Source: Haliclystus octoradiatus (Eukaryota > Cnidaria > Staurozoa > Stauromedusae > Haliclystidae). From it: DNA of 64,000 nucleotides. The stretch is taken from the NCBI GenBank assembly GCA_916610825.1, contig OU744451.1, positions 3,995,345-4,059,344 on the forward strand. Direction: 5' to 3'. Below, piece by piece: positions 44,355-55,676 of this stretch. The translations under genes and the position numbers were made by a program. Position 1 is the stretch's first letter. Each line of letters starts with the position of its first letter. The notes beneath the pieces were generated by a model, which searched no databases, was not told the origin of the DNA, and saw only the letters and a program-made list of their open reading frames with translations.

Positions 44355-45198
44355 GTAGGCTGATAAAACATATGCTTATGTCATTATAATGTTAAACAGG
44401 ACATCTGGCTGATGGTTTTGCTGCTTTACTGTATTCATAGCAAACCCCCAAGGATGCTTCCATAATTAAATCATGGTCCAATACAATCGCTTTTCTGCCA
44501 GGACATTTTGTTTTTGATTTCCAAATGTTTCTGGTTATTACATAATTTAAAAATTAAACGAGACTTACCTGTAAGTTGAAGTTTGATTGTAATTCTATGA
44601 GCCATTAATCAGGAACTAGGAAGTCACGTGAGATACCGCGTCATCGTTTCTTACATCAGTCTTGAAAGCAACAGTCCGTTGGGCACACAATAATTATAGG
44701 GTGGGATAAGGAAATTTTTTATATCCCAGTATAACTCAAATTATCCACAAAGCATTAAAATAAATGGGTGGGTGACTTCCTAGTTCCTGATTAATGGCTC
44801 ATAGAATTACAATCAAACTTCAACTTACAGGTAAGTCTCGTTTAATTAATAATCTCGTTTAATAGTATTTTCTAATTAATCAAACCTGTATATAAAGGCC
44901 ACCTGCCTATAATGGTCAATTTATCTACCTCTCGTAGCTGGCTATTATATACAGGTTTCACTGTAACTATAATTTTTAAATTCTATTTTACCATTAATCT
45001 ACGTCACTAGGAAGTCACGTGAGACTTTAAAGCTGTGTGCCCGTCATAATATAAACCACACTATGATATGATACCACAATTTTCAAGGAAACAATTATGT
45101 AATATGTAATACCTCGTTAAACATTAACATAAACAAAACACTATAATGAGATAATAAATATTCTCATTATTTAATTAATTATACTAATATACTATTAG

Positions 45199-46322
45199 CT
45201 ATTGGTGAGATAATAATAACTGTTCACCAAAATTAACATCTGTAGTAACCTTGTTATAAAACTTCGTAAATGTATCAGTATTTGACCAACCTGCTGCTCG
45301 CATAATCACATTCAGATGAACATTAGCACGTTGGGCAGCAGATGTACCTGCAGCTCTAGCGCTATGTGCACTAAAAGTAGATATATATCTATACCAGCCG
45401 ATTTAAGAATGTTCTTTACCCAATGACTCACATTGTCCTTTGAAACAGCTTTGAATGGTTTGATATTGCTGAGCCAAAGTTGGGTTTGATTATTTCGATA
45501 AGATTTAGTAACAGCTAAATAATGCTTAATGCATTTTACTATGCACAGGTTAGGGTCTATAGAATATTCTTTAAATACTAACGGAGGCTGATGTCTTTTA
45601 GGTTTTGAAGTTTTTAATAATGATGTAATATAAAAAGTTATGGAATTATTAGAAATAACCATATTATCAATAGATAAAGCATGAATCGTTTGGCAGCGTT
45701 GTGCTGACAATAACATCGTTAACATAACTGCTTTATAAGATAGCTCTTTGATCGACAAAGATTCATTTGAACCAAGGTTTTTAATATAATTTAAGATAGT
45801 AGTAACATTCCATGTATTACTATAACGTGGTAAAGATGGACGATTGTTAAAAACTCCACGAAGAAACCGCATTACTAATGGTTGAGTGCCAAATGGTACC
45901 CCATTTGAGGTTGAAATCACCGCTGACAAAGCACTCCTGGCAGTGTTAATAGAACTATAAGATAATTTATCTTTGTAAAGAGAATGTAAAAAATTTAATC
46001 CGTCAGTTGTAGTGGCTGACACTGAATTAATCTGCCTTGATATACAAAATTTTTTCCATCGTTGCCAATAACAACTGTATTGTTTTCGTGTACTGGGTCG
46101 CCACAATTCAAGGATGATTTTGATGATCTCAGAAGATGAAATTCCAGCGTTTTCGATGGATTTCCTGATACATGACACATTATTAGCTCCAATTTTTTGT
46201 ACAGTGGATGGATTAGTGTTGGTTGAGCCGGAAGCGATAACAGTTTCGTTCCCCTGGGAATGACAATTGGGTTTGAGATTAGCATGCTCAATAAATATGG
46301 CCACCAAGACTGGGTGGGCCAT
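45199..46322 (-). pseudogene. DIRS tyrosine recombinase, frameshifted
   Basis: Core-binding domain RPSTRKQYSCYWQRWKKFC, catalytic Arg in LLSAQRCQTIHAL. At about 45390-45400, in a TA repeat, the frame shifts. The other frame then gives the remaining catalytic residues HSAR (HxxR) and the FYNK tyrosine, ending at a TAG at 45199-45201. Without the shift the protein would be complete. The 5' end overlaps the RT/RNase H frame by about 330 nt, as is usual in DIRS elements. Confidence 0.85.
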
Positions 46323-47860
46323 TTTGGGACCAATATGAGTCCGGTTCCAACATCCGAATGTATTTTATTTAGTACTCGAAGTACCAAACAAAACGGAGGA
46401 AATGCATAAAATTTAAATTCTGACCAATTCATAGTAAAAGCATTAACAGCAAATGCATTAGGATCAGGTTCAAAAGAAACATATTTGTTTACTTTGAAAT
46501 TCAACCGAGAGGCAAATAAGTCAATATCAGGATTTATATTAAATTGATGTATGGCAGACAAATAATAATCAAGATTAACGCTCCATTCAGTTTCTCTTCT
46601 CGAAAGTCGAGATTGTTTGTCTGCGGAAACATTCAGGACACCCGGAATATGGGCTAAAGTTAACCAAGTGTCATTATCTTGACACCACATCCAAATATCT
46701 TTTACTAAACCATTGTTATACACAGAATGACTAGTACCCATGTTATTAATGCAAGCAACTGCGGTGGTATTGTCACTCAATATCCTAACATGTTTATTGG
46801 TTAGTAAGAGCTTAAATGATTTCAAGCTTAAAAGAATAGCATAAATTTCAAGATAATTTATATCATGATTCGCTTCACTAGGTAACCAATTCCCTCCAGT
46901 TGATTGTTTATCAATGGTACAACCCCATCCAATCAGAGATGCATCTGTTGTCATTGTAATCGAATAATTACCTTGCGACATAACATTATATGATGTGTTA
47001 ATATTTGTTATCCACCATTGAATATCAGATTTACAAATATCTGTTATTTTAGTAGTGGCGTCAAAATTTCCTCGTATTTTCTTTAATGACGTCGTCTTAA
47101 GCATATCAAGTTGTCGATAATACAATGGACCATACAGAACACCAGGGAAACTGGACGTTATTAAACCTAACAATTGAGCAATTAACCGAATAGTGACCCA
47201 TATTGTATTTAGTACTGTGTGACAGGTTTTTGACATAACTGCTTTGCGATTATCTGTTAAAGCAATAGTCATGTTGACAGAATTCAAAACAAACCCGAGA
47301 AAGGTGATCCCATGGCAAGGTACAAATACTGACTTGACCGGGTGACAAACGAAACCCAACTTATCAAATATAATCAATGTATCTACAATGTTTTGGACAC
47401 AAGTATCATATGTATCAGCAGATAACCACTAATCATCTATATAAGCCACAGATATATGCCCTTTTGTTCTTAAATAAGATAAAACAGGTTTTAACAGCTT
47501 TGTAAACGATCTTGGGGCAGAAGATAAACCATTTGGGAGACAAGTATATTGATATAGTAAATCTTGCCAATAAAATTTTAAATACTTTTGTGAATCATTT
47601 TCCACTGGGACCGTATAATATGCATCTTTCAGATCAATAGATGCCATGTAACAACCTTTTTTAATCATTCTTACAGCAGACCGTACGGATTCCATTTTAG
47701 AATGATGATACACAACATAAGAATTAAGTTTTTTCAAATTAAAAACAAGGCGATGCAAGCCATCGGATTTTTACCGTCGTAAATACTGTAGATAAGAATT
47801 GCCCCTCTTCTGGATTAGAAGGGGCTATGTCATTTTTAGACAATAATCTAGTGCCATGAT
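45995..47860 (-). pseudogene. DIRS reverse transcriptase and RNase H, interrupted
   Basis: RT blocks: LVFNLKKLNSYV, MASIDLKDAYYTVPV (first catalytic Asp), LPNGLSSAPRSFTKLLKPVL, and AYIDD. An in-frame TAG follows immediately after AYIDD (about 47430), and the same frame resumes for another 460 residues. RNase H: TTDASLIGWGCTID, NYLEIYAILLSLK, LSDNTTAVACINNMG and IPGVLNVSADKQSR carry the four acidic positions. The later DLFASRLNFKVNKYVSFEPD region is typical of DIRS. Upstream, a one-base loss in an A-run near 47770 separates STVFTTVK from SDGLHRLVFNLKK. Two lesions, so inactive. Confidence 0.87.
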
Positions 47861-48480
47861 TGTTTAGAATATTTGTCAGTGATTTTTCATATGTTTTTAC
47901 CAGATCAGTAACATTATTGTCGTTGGCAAGGGTACATTTTACTAGGCTGGTTTTTGTAATGTCCTCGTTGAACTTATCATAATTAATGTTTTTGGTGTTT
48001 CGGAAGGTGATATTTTTCCTTTCTTTGATTAATTTCTTGATTTGGAGTTTGCAATTTACAGCCGAGTGATCGGATATACATGGGTCTGATATCCATAATT
48101 GATTTACTAATTGTTCACCACCTCTAGTTATAATCAAATCCAAGGTATGGTTCTTTTGGTGTGTAACTTCTGAAACATTCTGGACTAGATTTAAGGAATC
48201 CAGAAGTTTCAAGAAGTTAGAAGCGTCATGATTATGTAAGTCATCAACATGTATATTAAAATCTCCGGCAATAAATAGCTCAGAGCAACCAATATGTGGT
48301 GTTAACAGGTCTATTAGAGTAGTGAATTCTGACAGGAACATTTCAAATGTTAATTTGTTTTTTTGCGATAGTGGTGGTCGATAAATCAAAGTCATGTATA
48401 CTTTTCTTGTTGGCGTGGACAATAGTGTAGTCATACATTCAAACGACTTGAAATTGCAATTTAAAGATATTATTTTGATC
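47855..48480 (-). pseudogene. non-LTR (CR1/L2-like) AP endonuclease fragment fused in frame to the DIRS RT
   Basis: Reads LIYRPPLSQ, FIAGDFNIHVDD, NHTLDLIITRGG and ISDPCISDHSAVNC: the GDFN, LDLI and SDH motifs of LINE endonucleases. The frame continues from about residue 193 of this piece into RLLSKNDIAPSNPEEGQFLS, which belongs to the DIRS RT. The N-terminal third of the endonuclease is missing: its reading is cut at 48480, where the hAT end begins. Confidence 0.8.
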
Positions 48481-51400
48481 AGCGCCGGATTAACATTTCA
48501 GGGCCCCTAAGCACTCTGTCTACGACGGGCCCTAAAAGGGGCGTGGCGCGAAAAAATGGGCGTGGCAAATTTACTTCGTAAAAATTTGATTTCATTACGA
48601 TAAATATATTATCTTTATAAAAATATGCATCATTTCACCATCAAAAATTCAAAATTTACTTTTGACCATGTCATTTTGAGTTACATCGCTCAATTCATTC
48701 AAAATTATCGTCTTACCGAAGATATCGTTTTACATTTTCCCTTAACGGAAACACAGCCAAAGTTCAGGAAACAAGAAAAAGCAATGTGAAATATATTCAA
48801 TTATTTAATTGTGTATACTTACACTTGTGTATATTGTGTATTTAATTGTGCAACAAGTAGAAGAATATCTTGCACAATAAATGTATTGAATTATTAATTA
48901 AACTATAAAAGGAACGATATAATTGTTTTATACAATAGCTAATTTTTAAGAAGAAAGGCATACATTAATAAAATTATCAGCATAAAAATTATAAAATTGT
49001 ATGAATAATTAATTTTATTTAGAAGCTTCACAATGGTTTCTTTCTTGCCTTCTTAACTGCAAAGTCATGAATGACATCTTCAAAATCAATTGAACGTAAA
49101 AGTCGATGTTCAATGCTTAATACTGCCAGGGAGTTCAATTTCCCTTGAGAAAGTGTCGATCTGTTGTAATTTTTAATTAATTTAAGTTTCGAAAAGGACC
49201 TTTCTCCTGAGCAATTGGTAACCATCATTGATAAATATATTCTAAGTACTGTTTCCACACCAGGAAAAATACTTACCAAGTCGTGGCTGTGGATTAGGTT
49301 AAACATATAACATTCCTTACTTATAGTTTTACTACTAAATTTGTTTAACAATGGCTTGACATATCCTGTAAATATTGCCATTTCATTACATAACGGAGAA
49401 TCTAGATCATTATCGTACCGTGCAATAAGTTTTACACAATTTGCTTCAATATCGGCACCAGATATATGTTCAACTCACCAAGGAAAGAGAAATATTTACT
49501 GATATCATTATAAGCTGCTTGCTGATAAATGAGTGCCTCGGTAATGCTGTCCATAATTTTGTTAAATGATTTGGCAATAAAAACTTCTCTAGGCGTATTT
49601 AAAATTGTTCCGTCTTCATTTCTTTTTCTTGCCTGTCGTTGATACACAGTCGAGTACTCCCTTTCTCCGCACATTTCAATGGCTTTGCTTTCATAATTAT
49701 CAAATTTACTTTTCATAGTATTAAGAAAGAGATTTAACGAGTTTAATAGTCTAATCGCAGTATTCAGGTCCATTGTAGCACTCTGAAGCTTACTACTACA
49801 TTTATTAACTTCTTGCAAAATTTCATTCCATATGGTGGACATGAGCGCGGTCTCTAAATTTAGCATCCGCTCTTGGAGCCCACATGCTTCTACTCTAGTA
49901 TTTGGTTTTTCTTGCTCATTAAGTGCAATCTCACCAAGAAGCTGAAGAATTGTATTATAGCCTACGTGAACGGCCTTCGTAGCATCGGCATGGGCTGACC
50001 AATGAGTGTCACACAGTCTTTTTACAACAAATGCTTTATTACCATTTATACTAGAGGCATTCAATGCGTTCTTCAGCAAGTCCCATTTATGCGTCGAATT
50101 CGAAAAGAAAACATATAGGCGTTGTACGAAGTTAAAAAATTTAACAGCTTCTGGACAGGACTCCACAGCGCATTGTCCCACTAAATTCAAAGAGTGCCCA
50201 CAGCATGGGACATAGACTGCCAAAGGACTTTCTTGGTTTATTTTAGCTTGTACGCCGTTGTACTTTCCGCTCATGTTTGCTGCATTGTCATATGATTGAC
50301 CACGGCAAAATTTTATATTAATACCTTTACATTTAAGATGAGTGAGCACAATTTTTGACAACTCCTCCCCAGTGTGAGCAGTCATTTCCAAATATGTTAT
50401 AAAACGTTCTACTGGTCCATCAGGTAAGACATACCTCAATATAAGGACAAGTTGGTCAATATGAGTAACATCTGGCGTAGAATCGATTGATATAGAAAAA
50501 TACTTTGCTCTTTTGACTTCATGTATTATAGTATCCATCAAGCAAATACTCATGCATTCTATTAGTTCATCGCACACAGTAGATGATAAATAAGATACAT
50601 TTCCTCTGCCAATGGAGCCGTATTTACTCAAATGACTAGATAAAAAAGTATCATATTCGGCTAATAACTCTAGTACTCCCAAATAGTTTCCATTATGATG
50701 AGATCCAATAATCTCATCATTACCGCGAAAAGCCAAACCACGTTCTGCAAGAAAGCTTATTACAGATACAGTTCGTTTCAATACTGCTTGCCAGTAATTT
50801 CTTTCTTGCTCGTAGTGTTGTGTGATGCTTGAGTCGAGGGTTGCTCCAGCTACACGAATCTGGATTAAGTCAATCATTGACTGATAATGATATTTAGATG
50901 TTTCATGTCTGGACAATGTGATATTTGCATTCCTCCAATCGTTGTATCCTTCGCCTGCTAATGAATCATCAGGACGACCTCCTATTAACTTACATGCAAA
51001 GCAATACAGCTTTTTTGTACTGGTTGAAAAACATTTTCGGTCTCTTAGTTCGTCATTATGCGTAACTGTTCTGAAAAATGTTTCACTGCAATACCTGAGT
51101 TACCATTGACCTAGATCTGAGTTTTCACTCTGATCAAGTTGAATATTTTCGGCAGCCTCATGCTCTTCAGGATGATGATCTGTTGTAATCCCACTCGGCT
51201 GATCGTCAGTATCGCTACGTAGGACATCCTCAGTTTGTTCACGGTCAGTATTCTCTTCAGTTTGAGTTGTCTCAAGCTCGGTACTTGGGCCAGCACTTGG
51301 TTCCTGTGTAACGTTGCTTTCTTTCAGGATCGCTTTATAAAACTCTGTTAGTGGCTTTGTTTGACTTATTACCACTTGAAGATTTTTCTCTTTCTCTTTT

Positions 51401-51500
51401 CGCCTTTGCCTTTTTTCATAACCACTTAGTTGTTTAGACATTTTGATTATTGATAATGTTTGTGTCAATACTTCAAATCACTGTATTCTCTCTTCTTCTG
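48480..51500 (-). mobile_element. hAT transposon (ZMYM1-like group), inactivated
   Basis: The left end starts CAGCGCCGGATTAACATTTC, a typical hAT terminus, exactly where the endonuclease reading stops. The transposase occupies 49028-51468. The matching right terminus and 8-bp duplication were not located; the right limit is only the start of the coding region. Confidence 0.75.
49028..51468 (-). pseudogene. hAT transposase with TTF-type zinc finger
   Basis: N-terminus MSKQLSGYEKRQRRKEKEKN and an acidic linker, then an in-frame TAA after GQW (about 51109). The same frame continues through the zinc-finger part, KKLYCFACKLIGGRPDD and GYNDWRNANITLSRHETSKYH. The catalytic region has FSISIDSTPDVTHIDQL and the conserved CRGQSYDNAANMSGKYNGVQ, then CCGHSLNLVG. 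A two-base shift in ATATAT near 49470 breaks the frame; the other frame continues GADIEANCVKLIARYDNDL into the hAT dimerisation block CSGERSFSKLKLIKNYNRST. Two lesions only, so it decayed fairly recently. Confidence 0.88.
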
Positions 51501-51939
51501 ATCTTCATTTGACCGGCAAGATTCAAAACACCTTTTATGTGAAAATCAGGTAAATAATTAGGCGGCGCATCGATAGTAATTTGTCTGGATGTAATTTTTA
51601 TGTAAATAGATTATATTTGATAATTTCCGATTCGAGGTTTAATTTGGTAACTGTATGCTGTGGGTGGGGGCTGCGCACAGTGCTCTGATTGAAAAAGTCT
51701 ATGGCTGAGGACGCTCTGCTACAACTTGATGTCGGAAACAGTGATCTGTCTCCCTAATTCAATGGCGTATTGACACTAATATGTGATTTGAAATCGAACG
51801 CGCTGCAATAATTTGTTAATGGCCTACCATGTATACTGACTAAGAAGCAACTGCTAAACAAATATCATGGATGATCAACATATGTTTTGACATTAATCAG
51901 TAGGCCTACAACCCATGAAGGCAATTTTGAGTAGCTCTG

Positions 51940-52470
51940 TGTCATCAAAACCGGAAGGTGTCTCAAGAAGTTGTGTTCAATAAATCCATACAGATGTGAC
52001 GACAATGGTCATAATTGGCTTCATGTGAATACTTTGTGTTACTATTCCTGTCAATACTACTATGGCATTTCTGAAAACTCTCCTTCTTGATACCAGTATT
52101 CTATTCAGAAATCCTTCTTGCATGACTGTGCCTGTAGTTGTAAATTCTACGCTCCTCTGTTAACCCTGTTTGAGTATATGGCTTCATCATGTTTGGTTTG
52201 AGTGCAAAAGCATCATCTCCAACCAGAACGTAAGAAATTGGCTTGCTCGAATCCCTACCTGGAAATGGTCTTGGTTCAGGTAGAGACAGTTTATTGTTAT
52301 CAAGTTGTCTACACTTATTTCATACTCCTCCATTGGTGCCAACATCAGCACAAATACATTCATAGTTTGGACCAGCGACAGCCATCAAGACTATGGAATT
52401 TGAATGCTTGTAATTATAATATAAAGAGCCAGCATTGGAAAGTGCTTGTAGAATTATATGCTCTACTGAC
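51940..52470 (-). pseudogene. PIF/Harbinger transposase remnant
   Basis: On the - strand: SLYYNYKHSNSIVLMAVAGP, YECICADVGTNGG (catalytic Asp), LSLPEPRPFPG, PISYVLVGDDAFALKPNMMK (second catalytic Asp), then RIYNYRHSHARR. This is the order of PIF/Harbinger DDE transposases. Stops and shifts interrupt it (after TNGGV and after ARRISE), and the N-terminal part is not readable. Confidence 0.75.
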
Positions 52471-52988
52471 TGAGAATTTGAATTTGAATACTATGAACTT
52501 TAGATGTCTATATTGAATTCAAGTTCACTACATTATTTCACATTATATGTTGCTCCATTCCATGGGCTATGTAGAGAAAGAAAAATATATGTTAGAGCAA
52601 GGAGGGTTTGTTAGGACCCCCGTCCTTCAGATGGTGGCCCAGTGTGATTGGTCGACAAGCAAAACTTAAGCAAAGAAATTTGGAGCATCAAAATTACCTT
52701 AGTGAATATTTACATTTGATTTAGAACTTATATTTGACTTAAAATTTAAATTTGCTTCAAAACAGAAAAATTACAAAATTATTTACAATAATAATTAAAA
52801 TAACGTAGTAATAGTGAAACTATAATCTTTATTTTACACTATATTCTTCAAGAGGGGACACCATGTGATTCCAAATCAAATACTGAATCCAGTATTTTTT
52901 TCTCAGGATAGTTCCTTGCATCAGGTTGCAGGCCATATAATTTTTGCTCCAGGTAAGCCGTGAAGGGGTTTTTCTTCTCTATGGGCTG

Positions 52989-53748
52989 CTATAGGACCCC
53001 TAAACACTCTTTGAAGAAGGCCTGCTTTTCATCTGCTAACTTAACCTTCTCTGGCCTCCTTGAGGGACCTGGCACGTTTATGTCAGTAGATTCCATGCTT
53101 AAGTCAGCACTGCCATCATCAGTCGTTGACTGGTCCGATAAAAAAGAAGACGAATTATCTTTACTTTTCATTGCCTGCAATGTGGGGATTAAAACTTGAG
53201 CCTTTCTCCAATAAATCCATTTGGACTCATATAGCTCATCCGTCCCTTGCCCAGATTTAGTTTTGTTGACTTTTGCCAACTCACATGCAACTTGGGTCCT
53301 TATTGAGTACAGCTTTGATTTGATTTCCGTTGGCGTAGTGCTTAACTCTGTGGCTATCCCAGCAAAGGCATGTTCTTTCATGCCCTATTCCTGTATTCTT
53401 TAGAGCTTGTGTCCCATAGGCACGTATTCTCCTCTACATACTCAGTTAATCGAAACACCTCCGCAGTCATCCACGGTTTCCTTCCATCCTCGTTTTTCTT
53501 TGCTTTTTTACAGGCTTCTCTACAACACATACTTCATCATCTGAACCCACGATGCTAGCTACTCTTGCCACTTTCTTGGCTTTCCCTTTTTTCCCTTTTG
53601 ATGCCTTTCGCTTCATTTCTGCTTCAAACAATGCAAGCTTCATACGCATAATTTTTGTTGCATCATCATCTTCGCTTTCTGAATCATACAGGATTTGTTT
53701 CTCTGTTTCCAGATCTACATTTTCTATTGTTTCATTTACCAAAGCCAT
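52989..53748 (-). pseudogene. MADF/Myb-like accessory protein of the Harbinger element
   Basis: The first piece (53748-53467) is acidic then Lys-rich (YDSESEDDDATKIMRMKLAL, KGKKGKAKK). A one-base change in the A-run near 53500 shifts into KPWMTAEVFRLTEYVEENTC and LWDTSSKEYRNRA. A second shift near 53380 leads to FAGIATELSTTPTEIKSKLY and ESKWIYWRKAQVLIPTLQ, the MADF DNA-binding fold. PIF/Harbinger elements usually carry such a second protein that helps bring the transposase to DNA and to the nucleus. It lies about 500 bp upstream of the transposase remnant in the same orientation. Confidence 0.7.
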
Positions 53749-53759
53749 TATCTAAATAT

Positions 53760-54340
53760 ACTATTATTACTATAGAGATTATTCAAGCTCAAACAAAACA
53801 AATCACACAAGAAAATATTTAGATTCGCTGCAAATTTGCGCCTAAATAATTTTTTAGAGGCCTGAGTCATCATCATTGTTGACCAATCAGAGAAAGGTTC
53901 ATATTTTCAACAAAATCCGATGAATGTTGAGGAAATAAAAAGGCATTTGACCGGCGCTTTATCGTCATTACAGTTGCTATCATGTTGAACATCTTTTTGA
54001 TGACTCCTGTGAAGGCAATCTCTTCTCTGAAATTGACCAGTATTTCGAACAGTGGATACAGTAGATCTGGACCCTTCTCCAGAGCTGTGGACAGTCAATG
54101 GCCATGATATTTTCTTGCTGAATTCTATACCATTCTTTTTGGGGTTGAGGAACTTTCTTTTTCAACAATGCTGATTCTCCTTAATCGTGTTTGACTTCAT
54201 TGGCAGGCACAGATTTGATTACTTCATTCATTCGCTCATATTCACCAGTCTCAATCATATTTGTGACTTTTCTCTTAAACTAATGGATACTTTTGAATAA
54301 AACATGTAGAGTGTGCCATATAGCACCTAGACTGAGAATT
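53760..54340. other. decayed transposon DNA
   Basis: A possible remnant of another transposase on the - strand (KRKVTNMIETGEYERMNEV near 54270, VPQPQKEWYRIQQENI near 54140). Similarity is too weak to name. Confidence 0.3.
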
Positions 54341-54344
54341 CAGT

Positions 54345-54798
54345 TTGTTTTGACGCATACGAGAAATAATACCATGGCGTAGCAAATTGTTTTATAGGTT
54401 GCATCCATTAGGACAATTTCTCCATTCCTCTTCAGTAGCTTCATTTCATGTTTTGTTTGATGAATGAAAATTAATTTTTGAATTTCTTCATTTGTATCAT
54501 TAACCATTCTTTATCCGAATAAAAATTAATGTTATTAAATAAAATAAAACATTTAATCAGCTGTCTTGCTTGATTGAGAATGAATGTGGCACCAGCTCCA
54601 TACTTGACGTTTGTTTTGACGCATACGAGAAATAATGCCATGGCGTAGCGAATTGTTTTATAGGTTGCATCCATTAGCACAATTTCTCCATTCCTCTTCA
54701 GTAGCTTCATTTCATGTTTTGTTTGATGTATGAAAATTTATTTTTTAATTTCTTCATTTGTATCATCAGCCATTCTTTATCCGAATAAAAAATAATTT
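54345..54798. repeat. direct duplication of about 190 bp
   Basis: 54345-54533 and 54609-54798 are direct copies 264 bp apart (for example TTTGTTTTGACGCATACGAG at both). About 75 bp of different sequence lies between them. Confidence 0.85.
54555..54798 (-). pseudogene. MULE-like transposase fragment (DATYKT family)
   Basis: EIVLMDATYKTIRYAMALFL and VCVKTNVKYGAGATFILNQ resemble the DATYKTTKY-LPLFF-VVKTN block of a transposase-derived family common in aquatic invertebrates. Part of the block is repeated in the duplication at 54345-54533. Family name is tentative. Confidence 0.45.
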
Positions 54799-54799
54799 T

Positions 54800-55670
54800 T
54801 ATAAATCAAAAAATCATTTCATCAGTCGCTGGAATTTGAGCGGTCACATGTCACATGTAACAGCAAGGTGAAATTTTTTGGCTTCGGGATATGTTCATAC
54901 AATTTACATATTTTACTTGGATAGTTCAAAATAATGTCTCATTTGTCGGGATGTCAGGATGGAGTTTCATGTGTGACGTGATGGAGTTTCTTCTGTCACT
55001 GGTCATCGTAATGGAGTTTCACAAAAGTACACAATACACAGACGGTTGTGCATGTAATTTGACAGTGTCTCCTTGTTAAGAGTTCTGATGTGCTTGAAGG
55101 TGATGTGAGAAAATGATGTTTTTTTTGTGCTTTAGGTAGCAAGATTTTTATATAAAAATTTAGAAAACTCTTATTTTCATTGACGGAGTTGTGGCGTTTC
55201 AAATTTGACAGTTGAAGAATGTAACACATACTTGGCATCAGCCCTCACACTGTGTTTTTTAGCTCTCTATTTCAGATTGTATAACCAAAAAACAAATGAT
55301 TTTGAAGAGACAGCCAAGCGAATAACAGCAAATAGTTCAATCATTGCAATTTTATGATATGATTATATTCAAATTTCAATGTAAACTTAAAGAATAATAT
55401 TAAAAGCAATTATAGCACTTTATAAAAAAGAAAAGCTTTGACATCTAGTACAATATAACGTATTTTATTTATTTATGAATACTTAATTGTTTACTTCGAA
55501 ATGCTATCATCATGCTATCAAATTATACGTTGATCGATGTCCTGTTGGCACTGGCAGATTGATCTTTTTTATGATGGCACTACAAGCGTAGCTGATAATA
55601 CCATGAACTGCAGGCCATTTTCAAGAATGTTCTGATTTTACCATGAATTTTACTATTGTATCTGCTAATT
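54800..55670. other. non-coding stretch
   Basis: AT-rich DNA with a GATGGAGTTTC word repeated near 54957, 54980 and 55009. No gene recognised. Confidence 0.4.
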
Positions 55671-55676
55671 TAATGT

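Larger units (their letters stand above)
44039..44975. repeat. interrupted inverted duplication around MRPS9 exon 2
   Basis: Bases 44039-44150 recur inverted, seemingly exactly, at 44865-44975, and 44555-44632 recur inverted at 44769-44849. The order is that of a palindrome with a centre of about 136 bp (44633-44768). The left arm has about 400 bp (44151-44554, including MRPS9 exon 2) that the right arm lacks; a TAAACGAGA duplication sits at the right-arm junction. Confidence 0.85.
44980..47860 (-). mobile_element. DIRS-type retrotransposon, 5'-truncated
   Basis: Carries, in - strand order, a reverse transcriptase, a DIRS-type RNase H region and a tyrosine recombinase. The recombinase replaces the integrase of LTR elements and inserts circular DNA. 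The upstream RT region and gag are missing, replaced by a non-LTR endonuclease fragment. The 3' flank repeats CTAGGAAGTCACGTGAGA, also seen at 44618-44635, so the element end and the neighbouring inverted duplication share sequence. Confidence 0.85.

Noticed and set aside
48472-51600. hAT 8-bp target-site duplication ATTTTGAT (seen at 48472 and again near 51443)
   Set aside because: The second occurrence lies inside the start of the transposase coding region and is not next to an inverted terminus, so it is probably coincidence.
52202-52516. 104-residue + strand frame
   Set aside because: The - strand carries PIF/Harbinger transposase motifs over the same bases.
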